This document shows positions 1 through 10,522 of a stretch of DNA of 64,000 bases, piece after piece. The notes under the pieces are model-generated. The model did no database searches. It was not told where the DNA came from and saw nothing but the letters and a program-made list of their open reading frames with translations. This DNA is from Rachicladosporium sp. CCFEE 5018 (taxonomy: Eukaryota > Ascomycota > Dothideomycetes > Cladosporiales > Cladosporiaceae): NCBI GenBank assembly GCA_002077045.2, contig KZ111150.1:1227862-1291861 (forward strand), written 5' to 3'. The position numbers and the translations under genes are program-made. Position 1 is the stretch's first letter. Each line of letters starts with the position of its first letter.

Positions 1-447
1 AAGCTTTGCCGAACGCGATGGAGGCTACTACATGTAGTCACGAGCATATAAGCTTGTGCATGTTTGGGAGTGGATAGCTAAGGTCGGTAGTCGAGAAGAA
101 GGTTTGAACCTAAGCTCAAGCTCAAGAAGCGTCATACGTGAAAGTCTGTTCGCTAAATCTGCATATATAGTCTGTACTCCACTATGCACGTCACGGCGAA
201 GCGCGTGTTGGACAAAGTTGGCATGTGAGCGTGATGGTAAGGTACTCCCACTACACTCTTTCCGTGATAGACATCGTGCTCTCAGTGAGTGTCCCAATCG
301 AGAACTTCATCTGGCGAAGAGAAAAGCAGCATGGCCCTCCTTGAAGCTACATGACCCAGCATTGTCTGACTACACCTTCCTGCAAGACAACTCCAGTCGC
401 CGTTGGCAGGCTGTAGTCTACGATCGCATCAACTCCCCCACGAGAAC
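1..447. other. Unique left flank, upstream region of the Sip3-like gene
   Basis: No supported gene. The open frame at 56-496 has no recognisable product and overlaps the start of the next gene in another frame. This stretch is the only upstream sequence available for the Sip3/LAM-like gene, because in copy B it is replaced by the gap. Confidence 0.5.
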
Positions 448-456
448 CACGGAGAT

Positions 457-3400
457 ATGGCAACCACCGCGGCGCAATCAGTCGATCGTCCTCTGAATCT
501 GATTCCTGTAGGCTTGAAAGAAGCTGCTCTGGACTCGCCGACCTTTCGCGCAACAGCACTCCATTTCGCCGAGCAGATCGAGCAAGTTGAGCGATGGCTA
601 GAGGGGTATGTCCGCGCTGCGTCGAAGCTAGTGATCGAGGTCTCCGCTCTAGAGACGCTCATCAACGGCGTCTTAGCCCAAAGCTCACCTCCTGCTGGTG
701 TCAGCGAGGCGGTGCTAGATCATGACTATACTCTCCTTGCCCTCATGCGGTACGGAGAAGGCGCACGAGAGTTCTGGAACACGACATTGCGAGGTGTGAA
801 GAAGTACGACAACATCGTCGTCGAGCCGATCAAGTCATTCTTGTCCAACGAGCTGAAGGCATTCAAGGACGTCAGACGCGCCCTGGAGACTGCTCAGAAG
901 AATTTCGACGGTGTGATCTCGCGGTATCTTGGGCAGAACAAGTCGAAAGAGGCGAGCAGTCTCAGAGAAGACGCGTTCCAGGTACACGAAGCGAGGAAGG
1001 CGTACCTGAAGGCCGCGATGGACTTCTGTGTCTTGTCGCCTCAGCTGAGATTCACGCTAGACAAGCTACTTGTGAAAGTCTTTTCCGAGCAATGGAAAGA
1101 AATGCGACTCGCAAGAGAGGCAAACACACCACTGTTCAGCAAGTGGAACGGAGAGATGGACCGAGTACGAGGTTGGAGTAAGGAGATGGAGGAGTCTGAG
1201 CGAGCGTTCAAGAGGGAGCTGGTCACTGCAAGGAGGCAGATTGAAGACAGTGCGGAGCACATGTGGCGTCCAGCGAGGGAGCTTGAGAGTTACAGTGCGT
1301 CTACTGTGCCGTATCTGGGTACAGGGACGTCTGGGCCCAACACTGCACCCTCCGCTACTTCGCCAGGTCTGAACAAAGCGGAGAAGCAAGGATGGCTGTT
1401 CATCAAGACGCTGTCTGGCAAGCCTACACGCACTGTGTGGTCACGAAGGTGGTTCTTTGTGAAGAACGGAATCTTTGGATGGCTGGTGCAAGGAGCTCGA
1501 TCTGGCGGCGTTGAAGAGAGCGAGAAGATCGGTGTACTTCTGTGCAGTGTACGACCTGCGTTCCAAGAGGAAAGACGCTTCTGTTTCGACGTGAAGACGA
1601 AGGATACGAGTATCATCCTGCAAGCTGAAACGCAAGCAGAGCTCACTGAATGGATAAGCGCGTTCGAGATGGCGAAGCGGAAGGCACTCCAAGATCCTGC
1701 GAGCACGGAGGTGAGTGGCACTGTCGGAGTCGACCCTGCGTTCGCGATCAGTCCACCTGTCGCGCCAGAGCTCGCGGCGAAAGTGGAAGACCGCCACGCT
1801 CGAGACGCAAGTGACGACATGAACGGTCTCGCTGCACCAGAACGTGCGGAGACTACGGGCGGCATCGCCAACAGGGCCAGCTTCGATGTCAACCCCAATC
1901 GAAGAGTCACGAGCCTAGAGCGTGGGGAGGGCGAAGGCACACGTGAACACGCCGCTCGCATCATCCAGAAGCTTGATCTGCACAAACGATCTGCCGCATC
2001 ATCTTCTGGTGGCCCACAAGGTATCGCAAGCTTGATCAGCGCGAGTCATAACATTCTGCCGGTGGGTCCTGGTGCACCAGCACCGACAAGCGGCGAGACA
2101 CCATATCGTAGCTTCACGATGTCAAGCAGCTCCCTCGCACCATCGACACTTGCGAATCCTCCAGCTGCCACGAATCTCAGTCACACAGCCGTGGTCATTA
2201 GTGGGGAGCGCGATCTTGGTCGTATGGACGGCTCAGCGGTGCCATCTGGCATTTTGGCCAATCTTTGGGGTACAACAGCTTGGGGCTACGTGAACAAGCT
2301 GGGTGAAGATGGCCAGATGTCGCAGGCTACACCCGCATCAGCATCAGAGCGACCAGATACAGGAATCGCTCCTACTACCGCCCAAGATGACCTTGGCATC
2401 ATGGATGGCGAGTCAGAGAATAGGCTTCTCGTGCTTGGCGACCCATCTGTTGGTCTCGGAAGCCTAGCACATCGCAAGACTATGAGCACTGCGGACATTG
2501 TAGCAACGGCAACTCCGATAAGCGGGGCAAAGGAGCCGACAAATGCTTACCCGAACTACTACCCGCTTGCACTCAAGGCACAGCAAGCGCAGTTTCGCAT
2601 GCTGTTCCCATCCTTGGTGGCAAATGACAAGGTGGTACTCGTCTTCAGGGCAACCTGGAACCCAAATGAGCAGCAGGACTTTCCTGGACGAGTCTATGTC
2701 ACGACAAAAGCTGTGTACTTCTACAGTCATCATCTTGGGCTCGTGCTGACCACTAGCGTCGACTTAAGCAGCATTGAAGAGGTCACCGCAGCACCTGGGC
2801 GAGATTGCGATTTCATGTACCTACACCTCAAAGACAACAACTCACGAATCGACGAACTCCGTCGCATCACGATCAAGATCTTCCTTGAACCACTCCGGCT
2901 ACTGCAGAGGCGCCTCAGCTACCTTGTACACAATGCTGCTGCTGAGAGGCCGAGTGAGATCGAAGAAGTGCTCAAGACGCTGATCAGAATGGAAGGCGAG
3001 GATCTCAAGCGCAGCTCTTCTGTCGAAAGCTGGGAAGACGTACGCTACACTCCTGATGAGGGAGCCACAGGACAGCTAGACTCCCGACGGCCTCGCAACG
3101 TCAAGGCGAGTCTGCACGTCGACGGCAACCTTTACGGCGAGCCCACCAGAACTGGCAAGGAGATACAGAAGTTCAAGCTTCCATCATCGGCAGTGCAGTA
3201 TGCGCCGCAAGGTATGCGTGCGTTCATCTCACGGGACTTTAACGTCAGTGCAAAGGCCCTGTTCCACGTGGTCTTCGGGGACAAGAGTGCTGTCTTCCAG
3301 CTGCTGTACTGCAATCGCTGGGGTGCCGATATCGTGCAGTCTCCATGGACGAAGCCAGACGGAGCAGCCCACTGGACTCATCACTTCTCTAGCGACGATC

Positions 3401-4575
3401 CGACCACGCCGATGAGCGACATACAGACCATTGACATCTACAATGACCATCTCTGCTATGTTGTCACCAACACGAAGCGTCCATGGCGGCTGCCCTTCGC
3501 CAATCGCTTCACCCTAACGTCGAAGATAGTCATCACGCACTCTGCAAAATCGAGATGCAAGCTAGCGGTCTATCAGCAAATTCGCTGGAGCCGCGCGCCT
3601 CGACCCACCTACTTCCAGCGTCTGATCGAGACACACGCTTTTAACAACCTGGAAGCTGATGCGCTGGATCTGACCAATGTGGCCATGGACCAAGTAGCCA
3701 AGCTCGGCAATCACAGCAAGACCAACAAAGCCGTCGACATCTTCGGCGCAATTGGTGTTGCGACGCAACCGACGCGACTAGACTCGTCTGCCGCCCCGAC
3801 TTTGGCCGTGTTGAAGAACGCAAAGCAAGCCAGACGGCAGACTTTGCCAGGTATGGTCCTCGACGATGCATTGCAACGGCTTGTCCAGCTCTTCTATGGC
3901 GTGTTTGACGTCTTGATCGCGATCAGCAAAAGTATCATCAGTGTCTGCAACGCACACTCTATCCTTGTCCTGCTACTAGCCGCAAGCTTTGCGTACAATA
4001 CCTGGTACGGCTATCGCGACTCTTACGTGTGGTACAATGAGCGCAGCGCCGCGAAATTTGTCGCGAGACTAGGCGTGACGCCGAGCCCTGTCATGGCAAG
4101 AGCGGTATATGTGAGCGATATCGAGGAGCTCGTCACACCGAATCTGGACAACGTGACAGCTTTGGCTTTCGGCTCAGATAGCGTCAAGACTTGCAGGTCG
4201 ACGTTTGGGCAGCAACTCACACCTGCGTTGGTCAGTACCGACAAGGCTTATCGGTCCGACCATAGACTCAGTCGTACACGCGACGCGATCGCGAGGTATC
4301 GACATGATTTGCTTGTCGCACTGCGGGTCGTCAATCGCGTCGAGAAGGACGTGGTGCTGGCTGAGTACGACACGTGGGTACGAGAAGAGGCTGCGAAGTG
4401 CGAGAAGATGAGGGATGTGCTGCAGGGGAGAGAGAAAGCACGAAGTAAAGCCAAAAGTAAGGAGCAGCAAGTCATTTCGAGCAAAGAGCGAGGCGTCCGT
4501 GAGGAATTGGAGCGATACTGTGGGAGCTGCAACGTGGAACTCGCGCGCGTGAAGAATGGGACATCGTTGCTGTGA
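457..4575 (+). CDS. Sip3/LAM-type BAR-PH-GRAM-VASt membrane protein
   Basis: A single-exon protein of about 1372 residues. In order I see a helical BAR-type region (about 20-250), a PH domain (about 308-410, from EKQGWLFIK to WISAFEMAKRKA), a GRAM-type region (about 710-790, FRMLFPSLVANDKVVLVF), a VASt/StART-like region (about 890-1050) and one hydrophobic segment (about 1163-1183, HSILVLLLAASFAY). This is the layout of yeast Sip3/Lam3 and Ysp1/Lam1, ER-anchored proteins that move sterol at membrane contact sites. The function is inferred from the family. I chose the ATG at 457 because the longer open frame from 403 adds 18 residues with no family character. The last 100 residues or so are charged and helical. 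The same gene recurs at 23477-27595. Confidence 0.85.
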   Translation: MATTAAQSVDRPLNLIPVGLKEAALDSPTFRATALHFAEQIEQVERWLEGYVRAASKLVIEVSALETLINGVLAQSSPPAGVSEAVLDHDYTLLALMRYGEGAREFWNTTLRGVKKYDNIVVEPIKSFLSNELKAFKDVRRALETAQKNFDGVISRYLGQNKSKEASSLREDAFQVHEARKAYLKAAMDFCVLSPQLRFTLDKLLVKVFSEQWKEMRLAREANTPLFSKWNGEMDRVRGWSKEMEESERAFKRELVTARRQIEDSAEHMWRPARELESYSASTVPYLGTGTSGPNTAPSATSPGLNKAEKQGWLFIKTLSGKPTRTVWSRRWFFVKNGIFGWLVQGARSGGVEESEKIGVLLCSVRPAFQEERRFCFDVKTKDTSIILQAETQAELTEWISAFEMAKRKALQDPASTEVSGTVGVDPAFAISPPVAPELAAKVEDRHARDASDDMNGLAAPERAETTGGIANRASFDVNPNRRVTSLERGEGEGTREHAARIIQKLDLHKRSAASSSGGPQGIASLISASHNILPVGPGAPAPTSGETPYRSFTMSSSSLAPSTLANPPAATNLSHTAVVISGERDLGRMDGSAVPSGILANLWGTTAWGYVNKLGEDGQMSQATPASASERPDTGIAPTTAQDDLGIMDGESENRLLVLGDPSVGLGSLAHRKTMSTADIVATATPISGAKEPTNAYPNYYPLALKAQQAQFRMLFPSLVANDKVVLVFRATWNPNEQQDFPGRVYVTTKAVYFYSHHLGLVLTTSVDLSSIEEVTAAPGRDCDFMYLHLKDNNSRIDELRRITIKIFLEPLRLLQRRLSYLVHNAAAERPSEIEEVLKTLIRMEGEDLKRSSSVESWEDVRYTPDEGATGQLDSRRPRNVKASLHVDGNLYGEPTRTGKEIQKFKLPSSAVQYAPQGMRAFISRDFNVSAKALFHVVFGDKSAVFQLLYCNRWGADIVQSPWTKPDGAAHWTHHFSSDDPTTPMSDIQTIDIYNDHLCYVVTNTKRPWRLPFANRFTLTSKIVITHSAKSRCKLAVYQQIRWSRAPRPTYFQRLIETHAFNNLEADALDLTNVAMDQVAKLGNHSKTNKAVDIFGAIGVATQPTRLDSSAAPTLAVLKNAKQARRQTLPGMVLDDALQRLVQLFYGVFDVLIAISKSIISVCNAHSILVLLLAASFAYNTWYGYRDSYVWYNERSAAKFVARLGVTPSPVMARAVYVSDIEELVTPNLDNVTALAFGSDSVKTCRSTFGQQLTPALVSTDKAYRSDHRLSRTRDAIARYRHDLLVALRVVNRVEKDVVLAEYDTWVREEAAKCEKMRDVLQGREKARSKAKSKEQQVISSKERGVREELERYCGSCNVELARVKNGTSLL

Positions 4576-4763
4576 ATGCATTGCATGGCGTAGCATGGGT
4601 GTGAGCGATCAGCTTTGGGCATGTTGTGAGATATTCCTGTGGCATTTTCTAGCATGTTGACTGTGTATACTAAGCTGCATTAATCCTCAACCTCCTGCCA
4701 AATCGCTTCGTCCGCTTTAGGTTCACCCACCCAATCAATCTCGTCGCCAATCCTCGCAATTCC

Positions 4764-5625
4764 CTACAGCCCCGGCGCCAGCAGACCGTACTCTCCCGGC
4801 ACGATCGTCCCGTTCGCCACCGCCGCCCCATGCGCCGCCGCCAACCTCCCATAAGCAGGAAAGTACACATTCAACCACGGCAGCACCTCCGGCAGCCCCG
4901 GCGTGTTCCTCCAATCCCGCATCAAATCACACACAATACTGAACAAACTCACCAGCTGCACGCCAGCCCTCGCCATCCGATCATTACTCACGTCTCTGAT
5001 GAGCTCGGTGGTAGTCCCTGAGGCTTCGACATTGGCCCAGACGTCGTAGCCTTCTGAACGCAAAGAGAGGGCAAGGAATGTGGTGCAGACGTCTGTTGTG
5101 ATGCCGGCGACGATTATTTGGGAGCGGTTGGTGGCGCGGATCGCAGCGCGGAACTGCGCGTTGTCCCAGGCGTCTACTTCGCCTTGGCGGGCTACGACGG
5201 GGACGGAGGGGTACCTTCATGGCTCGCATTAGGACTGATGACGATCTGCTCGTCATGATATTTGTCGACTTCAAGGCTGACTTACATGTCCAGAATAGCC
5301 TTCGGCAGCATACCGTTTGGTCCCTGCTGCGCAGACGTGCTGAGCACGACGGGTATGTCGAATAGCTTGCCCAGTGCGGCGTGAGCGATCATGTTGTTGT
5401 AGTACAGCGTCGGATCGAAGTCGCGGGCGAGACTGTACAGGCCATCTTGCAAGTCCAGGACGAGGAGCGCGGCTTTGGTCTTGTCGAGACGTACGAAAGG
5501 CACAGCTACTTTCTGGTCAGCGCTCGGGTCGCAGGTGACGATCTAATTGAGCATGGCCCCATACAGTCTGCCAAGGTGCTGGCAATAGCGGCCGAGATGA
5601 CCAGAACTGCTGAAAGGAGCTTCAT
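4764..5625 (-). CDS. Secreted isochorismatase-family cysteine hydrolase
   Basis: Three exons on the minus strand: 5625-5565, about 5505-5286 and 5214-4764, giving about 243 residues. Exon 1 encodes essentially a signal peptide (MKLLSAVLVISAAIASTLA). Exon 2 starts the hydrolase fold with VLDLQDG, whose Asp is the expected first catalytic residue. Exon 3 has VARQGEVDAWDN and the nucleophile motif TTDVC. The second intron (5285-5215, 71 nt) joins ...AILD to MYPSVPVVARQ, as in relatives. The first acceptor is uncertain by 3 nt (TAG at 5506 or AAG at 5509). Family members hydrolyse isochorismate, nicotinamide or similar small substrates, and the actual substrate cannot be read from sequence. Residues 1-20 predict export rather than cytosolic action. 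Confidence 0.82.
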
Positions 5626-7516
5626 GGCTATAGATGCGGCTCTTGATACTTCGGTGAAGTTGAAGGAAATGATACTGGATGCTCGAATGAACCCATACGG
5701 CGGGTTGAAGAAGTACTTATACCGGTGACTTGCCTTATCAATGGCCGGCTGACTTCGCAGTCTGCTGGAAAGGACTTGCCTCGTTTCTCTACCACTTTCG
5801 GTGAAAGCAAGCCCGTGTTGGTGTGACATGTATTGTGGTCAAGGTACAGCGTAACAGCGTCAATGATGCCTGGTCATTAGATGCGTTGGTCCACGGTGGT
5901 CAAAGTTCCGTCCAGTCAGTACCCTGTCTGCAGCCTATATGCGATGCCCGAAGACTGGGCCGGTATACGAGGAAGGTCCACAGCCTAAGGCGAAGTAATC
6001 GTGATGCAGTGCCCATTGTATATGTTGTGTAGTCGTCTGCCCTCGTGCACCCTCCACCAGCTCTACCGCCAAGCGCTTCGTCAGCCGTCAGTCAGCTGTT
6101 GGGAGCGACGCATACGGAGTCTTCCCTCGAGCAGTTCCATATGCCGATGCAAAGTCAGCACTGGTGCTATACTGCATCTCCCGGCACGAGAGCATGTGCG
6201 TCTCCAAAATACGAGAAGCGGTCAATGCTGTTGGTAGCTCGTCCCCTCGCTCCCAATGGTCTCGTGCGGCTTGCAATCATCTCACTGAGCTGCACCGCAA
6301 CGGCTTAGGAGAGGTTCCGCCTACGCGTGTAGGATGCAAGTATGCTTCACCAGTGACATACCAACCCTCCCTCCCCTTCCCCTTCTCAAACCCTCCCCGA
6401 ACTCTGCCATCCCGTCCCGACTCAAGCATTTCAGCCGAAAACCCCATTCGTCTCCTCCTCCTCGGTCTGGCGGTACACTAGCACTCGTCACCACGAGGCG
6501 TCTGTCTTCGCAGTCCAGCCGCGTTTATAGCACTTATACTTCATCCCTTCCCCGTCAGATGCCGGTAGGGGTCCCAGAGCGGAAGGTGGCAGCGACAGTG
6601 CTAAGCTTCGCCAAGCTCGATTCGACTCGGTCCGCGCCTTATTCGCGCCATGGTAGAGATTGGATCTCGACCAGAATGTCGCCCGCTCAGACCAACGGTC
6701 GAGGACCAGCGACGGGAATACGGGAGTCGAGTGGTGGGGATGATGAACCACGTTCCGAGCGACTGCAGAGTAAGTTGAGTGGACGTTGGGCTTGGAAGCT
6801 AGTGGGCATCACTTCTTGGCATCATTGTATGGTCCGGAGACGAAATGGTATGAGCTGAGGGCCATGGTACTGTATGGAGTGGTGAGCGGGAGTGGATGGA
6901 GAGCAGGTTGATCAGAAGTCAGCAATGAGACGAGCTCTGGAGGCTGGACTGGAAACGTGCACTTTCAATATCGACAATAAAGAAAATGATGAAGGGAGCG
7001 GCATGGTGTGAGCATGTTGAACTTATACGCGCTCGATGTTCTGGCTTCGATGTCTGCTGCAACATAGCTATACGGATATAGAAGCGCGCCTATCTGCTAC
7101 TTGTCAAGCGAACATGTTCTCGCACCGTTTCCTGCAGCTGATCCTCCCTTTTTCGAAGCAAGACTACACCTATTGTTTGAACCGCTATGCAAAGCATATC
7201 AAGTCGTGAAGCGCATCCTAGAAATCCGACTACCCGTGCCAGGCGACCCAATGACGAGACTGAGTAGGGTGTCTGTTGATACAGGCGGCTGGACGGATGA
7301 GGTTGAAAGCAATCTCGTGTGAAGCGTACGAGTCGTTAAGTCATTATGCATCATTGCATGATATCGAGTGCCGGTAAGAAGTGATTTTGGTTGTTGCGAC
7401 ATTCAGGTCTCCGGGGCGTTCGGATCGACACTGATCGGGTCGAGTGACGGCGTGGTCCAGCCGATCCTCAAAGTCGTCGGGACAGATGCTGCATTTCAGT
7501 ATACCGGGCTGGCTGA
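5626..7516. other. 1.9-kb stretch without a supported gene (copy B 28646-30536)
   Basis: Several open frames of 60-174 codons occur on both strands, the longest at 6334-6858 (+). None has a recognisable domain, and their composition (rich in Ser, Arg and Pro) looks like chance frames. The part next to 5626 should hold the promoter of the isochorismatase gene, and the part next to 7516 the 3' UTR of the KH gene. I see no transposon remnants or tandem repeats. Confidence 0.5.
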
Positions 7517-8652
7517 CTACGCCGTTGCCTCGGGGATCTGGCTGCGACGCATCTTCTCGGACTCGAGGTTCTCGTACAGGAGATACAGAGCCTTCTCGTT
7601 TGCACTTGGGCCGCCAGTGATCGTGAACATGCGTTCGCCGCTGTCGTCGTGAGGCGCCTTGGCGATGCTGATGCGTGCGCCAGAGGTCTTGCGGATCTCG
7701 CTGATCTTACTGCCACCACGTCCGATGATGCAGCCCACCATGTCGGCGGGGATTGAGATGTTCTGCGTCTGGATATCTTCGCCCTCCTCGACGGTGGCTT
7801 GGCCAGCACCAGCGCTATCGCCGTTCTGACGGGGTGCATACTGTTGCTGAGAGGCTCCGGTAAAGTCCGCGCCATTGCCAGTGCGGTTGAAGCTGCGTGG
7901 AGCACCGTAGCCACCTCCATTGGTGGGTGGACTGCCAAGTGCACCGCCTTGAACACGTGTGACTGGGCTGTAGAGGACTGTGCCGAAGCCGCGCTGTTCG
8001 TCATCGACAAGGCAGCGACCGATCTCCCACACCGCCTTTTGGACGCCCTCAGGTGTGCCTTGTACCTCGACGATGCGCTCAGTTGACTGTGGTAGCATCT
8101 TCTTCTGCGCGACCATGCGAACGCCTGAGCCGTCCTGGATCTGCTTGATCTTGGCTCCTTGTCGGCCAATGATCGTACCCATTTGGTTGTGCGAGATTAG
8201 AAGACGGATTGCTATGTCATTGTCAGTCACTTCTTCGTGATCCAGCGACAGTTGCACATACGATGAGTATTCGGACTGGCTACGACACCTCCCATGCCCA
8301 CCTGCGGCGCACCCTTGACAAGCCCATCGGCAACCAAGCCATAGGCCTCAGCGATCGCGTTCAGCGCTCCACTGACTGTCAAGATGCGGTCATGAACACC
8401 AGGCACAACCTTGCTAACGCCAGCCCTGACCCCAGTCTTCTCACGCAGCTCGGCGACGTTGGCGCCCGCCTTGCCAATGATTACGCCAGCCTCTTTCGAC
8501 GTGACGATAGCACGCAGAGTAAGCTGCGCTTGGCCATATTCCTCGTCTGTGCGCGGGGTGTCGTCGTGGTTGGTATTCAGGGCACCGAGTCTATCAGTGA
8601 TGTTGTGGACACCTACATCGACTCCGGGCGAGGTCGCTTCTTGGCCTGACAT
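7517..8652 (-). CDS. Three-KH-domain RNA-binding protein (hnRNP K / Rnc1 / Hek2 type)
   Basis: Two exons, 8652-8262 and 8211-7517, encode 361 residues. The 50-nt intron 8261-8212 (GTATGT...ACATAG) joins NTH to PIRLLISHNQMG. Three KH domains are clear, each with the RNA-contacting GxxG loop: KH1 about 43-107 (GKAG at 60-63), KH2 about 132-200 (GRQG at 146-149) and KH3 about 279-345 (GRGG at 294-297). A Gly/Asn/Gln-rich linker separates KH2 and KH3. The family (S. pombe Rnc1, yeast Hek2/Khd1, human PCBP/hnRNP K) binds C-rich mRNA sites and controls mRNA stability and translation. Target mRNAs are not knowable from sequence. The ATG at 8652 is the first one in frame. A long purine/pyrimidine-skewed stretch lies upstream. 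Confidence 0.9.
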
Positions 8653-8789
8653 GGCGGGAGAGATTCGGATTGTTTGTTACGGGATGATTTAGGTATCACG
8701 TGAAGAAGGCAACCTCGTAGGAAGCTTAAGCGGGGGGTCGTGAGGTGTGGTCGGACGAACTGCGGTGTCGCGTATCAGTACCAATTCCT

Positions 8790-8945
8790 GCGAGCTCGTG
8801 GTGGGGTTGACTAACGGAGGAGAGACCGAAGGAGGGGGTGAAGTGAGAGGGAGAGGGGCGGAGCGACGAGGTGATGAGAGTGCTATGCCTTTCGAAGTAG
8901 CATGGAGGTGCGTGTCGAGAGTGAGGAAGAAGAAGAGGTGAGGTC
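8790..8945 (-). promoter_or_regulatory. Pyrimidine-rich upstream tract of the KH gene
   Basis: About 150 bases are purine-rich on the plus strand, so C/T-rich on the coding strand of the KH gene, starting some 140 nt before its ATG. CT-rich tracts just upstream of the transcription start are common in strongly expressed genes of filamentous fungi. No precise start site can be placed. The same tract is at 31810-31965 in copy B. The rest of 8653-9154 holds no supported gene. Confidence 0.35.
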
Positions 8946-9154
8946 GAAGGTACCGTCGCGACTGCTGCACAGAGCTTGGTAAATTCGTGTGGTGGCAGGA
9001 ACTCATCGCCCAATCAGCGCCTGCCACACAAACTCGCCTGTGAAATAAGGTATGTACATACGTATATACTGACATGGGGAACTTGTGAGGTGAGATGCCT
9101 TCAGACGATTTCTGAAAGCACAAGATAATTGATGTGAAGAGCTTTTGAATACAC

Positions 9155-10522
9155 TCATTGCATCTTCTGCTTCCCAGCCAACAGCGCATCGCATAGTGCA
9201 ACATAACCATCAACAAAGGTCTTTATCGGTATCCTCTCCGTGACACTCATCATCATCCACTCAATCTCGTGCCGATGCACTTCGTTTGTCCCGTTACTCA
9301 CAGCTTCGGGCTTCATACCCTTCCGATCCATGGCTAGCATTTCGTCCAACGTCTGCTTCGGCCACACCCTTTCCAGAACCCGAACGCCCGTCTTGCTCGC
9401 GACCACGTCACGTGCTGCATAGATGTCCTCAGGGGAGTAGCCACAGAAGGCAGTCCGAGTCTGACAACAAGTCGTCTCTTCTGGCATGAATTGGATGATT
9501 TGCTGGCCATCTGGAGCTTTCTTGTCCTTGGTGGCAGCTTTGACACCTGATGTGACTTCGATCATTTTCTCCCGTTTCCGAGCAAATGTTCCGATGTTTT
9601 CGTTGTAGCCTCGTTCGGAGTCGATGACCTGATATGCAAGGCTGAACGCATTGCCACCCGCTCTGCGTTGCCACATCTTTGCGTCGGCAATGAGCGTTTT
9701 GTCGTTAGCGAGCAGCATCGCGCCACTTGCGCTCTGAAGCGCCTTGTAGAAGCTCATATAGATGGTGTCGAAGAGCTGAGCGATGTCCTTGAATGTTTTG
9801 CCAGAAAGAGCTTGGTAGTACGGCTCGATCTCCCAGATCCTCGCACCATCACAATGCAGCACGACACCTGCAATCTTGCACGCTGATGAGATCTCGACTA
9901 GCTCATCGAATGTGTAAGTAGCACAGCCCAGATTCCTGTTTGGCAACTCTAGTAGCAGGACTGCAGGTCGCTTGTCTGCGGGTAACTCTAGCAGCGTCTT
10001 GATCTCCTGCACCGTTGGCAGAGCATCAGGGCTTGCACCAAGTAGAGTACGCTCCAGACCGTAGAGCTCCTCGTATGCTCGTTCCTCTGCAGACTCGAGA
10101 TGACACGAGACGTGCCACGCGACTCGTGGATTGCTGGCGCGAGTGCAGTGAATCTTCAGTGCGGCCAGTTGGGCTTGTACACCAGTGATGAAGAAGAGTC
10201 CAGCCTCCTTGCCGAACAGCTTCGCGATATGGTTCTCGAAATGCGACTTGTGCTTGCCATCACCGTAGCCGTCCTTGTCGACAATTTCGGGCAGGCTCAG
10301 AAGGTCCTTCCGCTGATCGAAGACATCCTCACGAAGTGCTTTCTTCAGGTACTGCTCCGGACCCTTGGCGTAATTCGCAGTCCGTTCAAAGCTTTCTGCT
10401 GGAGTGCTTGGGGGCGCAAACATGCACAGTCGCACTGATTCCGGGATGGGATCAACTTTGGTGGCAGAGTCGCCACAGTCTGCTGTCGCAGTGACCACGG
10501 TCGCACTACCTGAGTCTGCCAT
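9155..10522 (-). CDS. PLP-dependent threonine-aldolase / beta-eliminating-lyase family protein
   Basis: A single exon of 455 residues. The fold-type I PLP enzyme signature is visible: HCDGARIWE with the cofactor-binding Asp at 225, and the Schiff-base lysine candidate K260 in YMSFYKALQSASG, where classical threonine aldolases have SFSKGLGAP. Relatives cleave L-threonine or L-allo-threonine to glycine and acetaldehyde, or act as beta-eliminating lyases. The changed residues around the lysine and a length about 80-100 residues above bacterial aldolases suggest a distinct fungal subgroup, so the substrate is open. No organelle signal is evident. It lies in tandem with the KH gene on the same strand, with no sign of co-transcription. 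Confidence 0.85.
   Translation of the reverse strand: MADSGSATVVTATADCGDSATKVDPIPESVRLCMFAPPSTPAESFERTANYAKGPEQYLKKALREDVFDQRKDLLSLPEIVDKDGYGDGKHKSHFENHIAKLFGKEAGLFFITGVQAQLAALKIHCTRASNPRVAWHVSCHLESAEERAYEELYGLERTLLGASPDALPTVQEIKTLLELPADKRPAVLLLELPNRNLGCATYTFDELVEISSACKIAGVVLHCDGARIWEIEPYYQALSGKTFKDIAQLFDTIYMSFYKALQSASGAMLLANDKTLIADAKMWQRRAGGNAFSLAYQVIDSERGYNENIGTFARKREKMIEVTSGVKAATKDKKAPDGQQIIQFMPEETTCCQTRTAFCGYSPEDIYAARDVVASKTGVRVLERVWPKQTLDEMLAMDRKGMKPEAVSNGTNEVHRHEIEWMMMSVTERIPIKTFVDGYVALCDALLAGKQKMQ

Noticed and set aside
1290..1985. A 231-codon minus-strand open frame (and its copy at 24310-25005)
   Set aside because: Antisense shadow of the Sip3-like gene, with no recognisable product.
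6334..6858. A 174-codon plus-strand open frame in the long intergenic stretch
   Set aside because: Low-complexity Ser/Arg/Pro composition and no domain, intron or start context; likely chance.
9061..9075. A 15-base match (CGTATATACTGACAT) to the debranching-gene intron at about 13779
   Set aside because: A single shared 15-mer in 22 kb is compatible with chance, and the intron copy contains an ordinary branch-site sequence.
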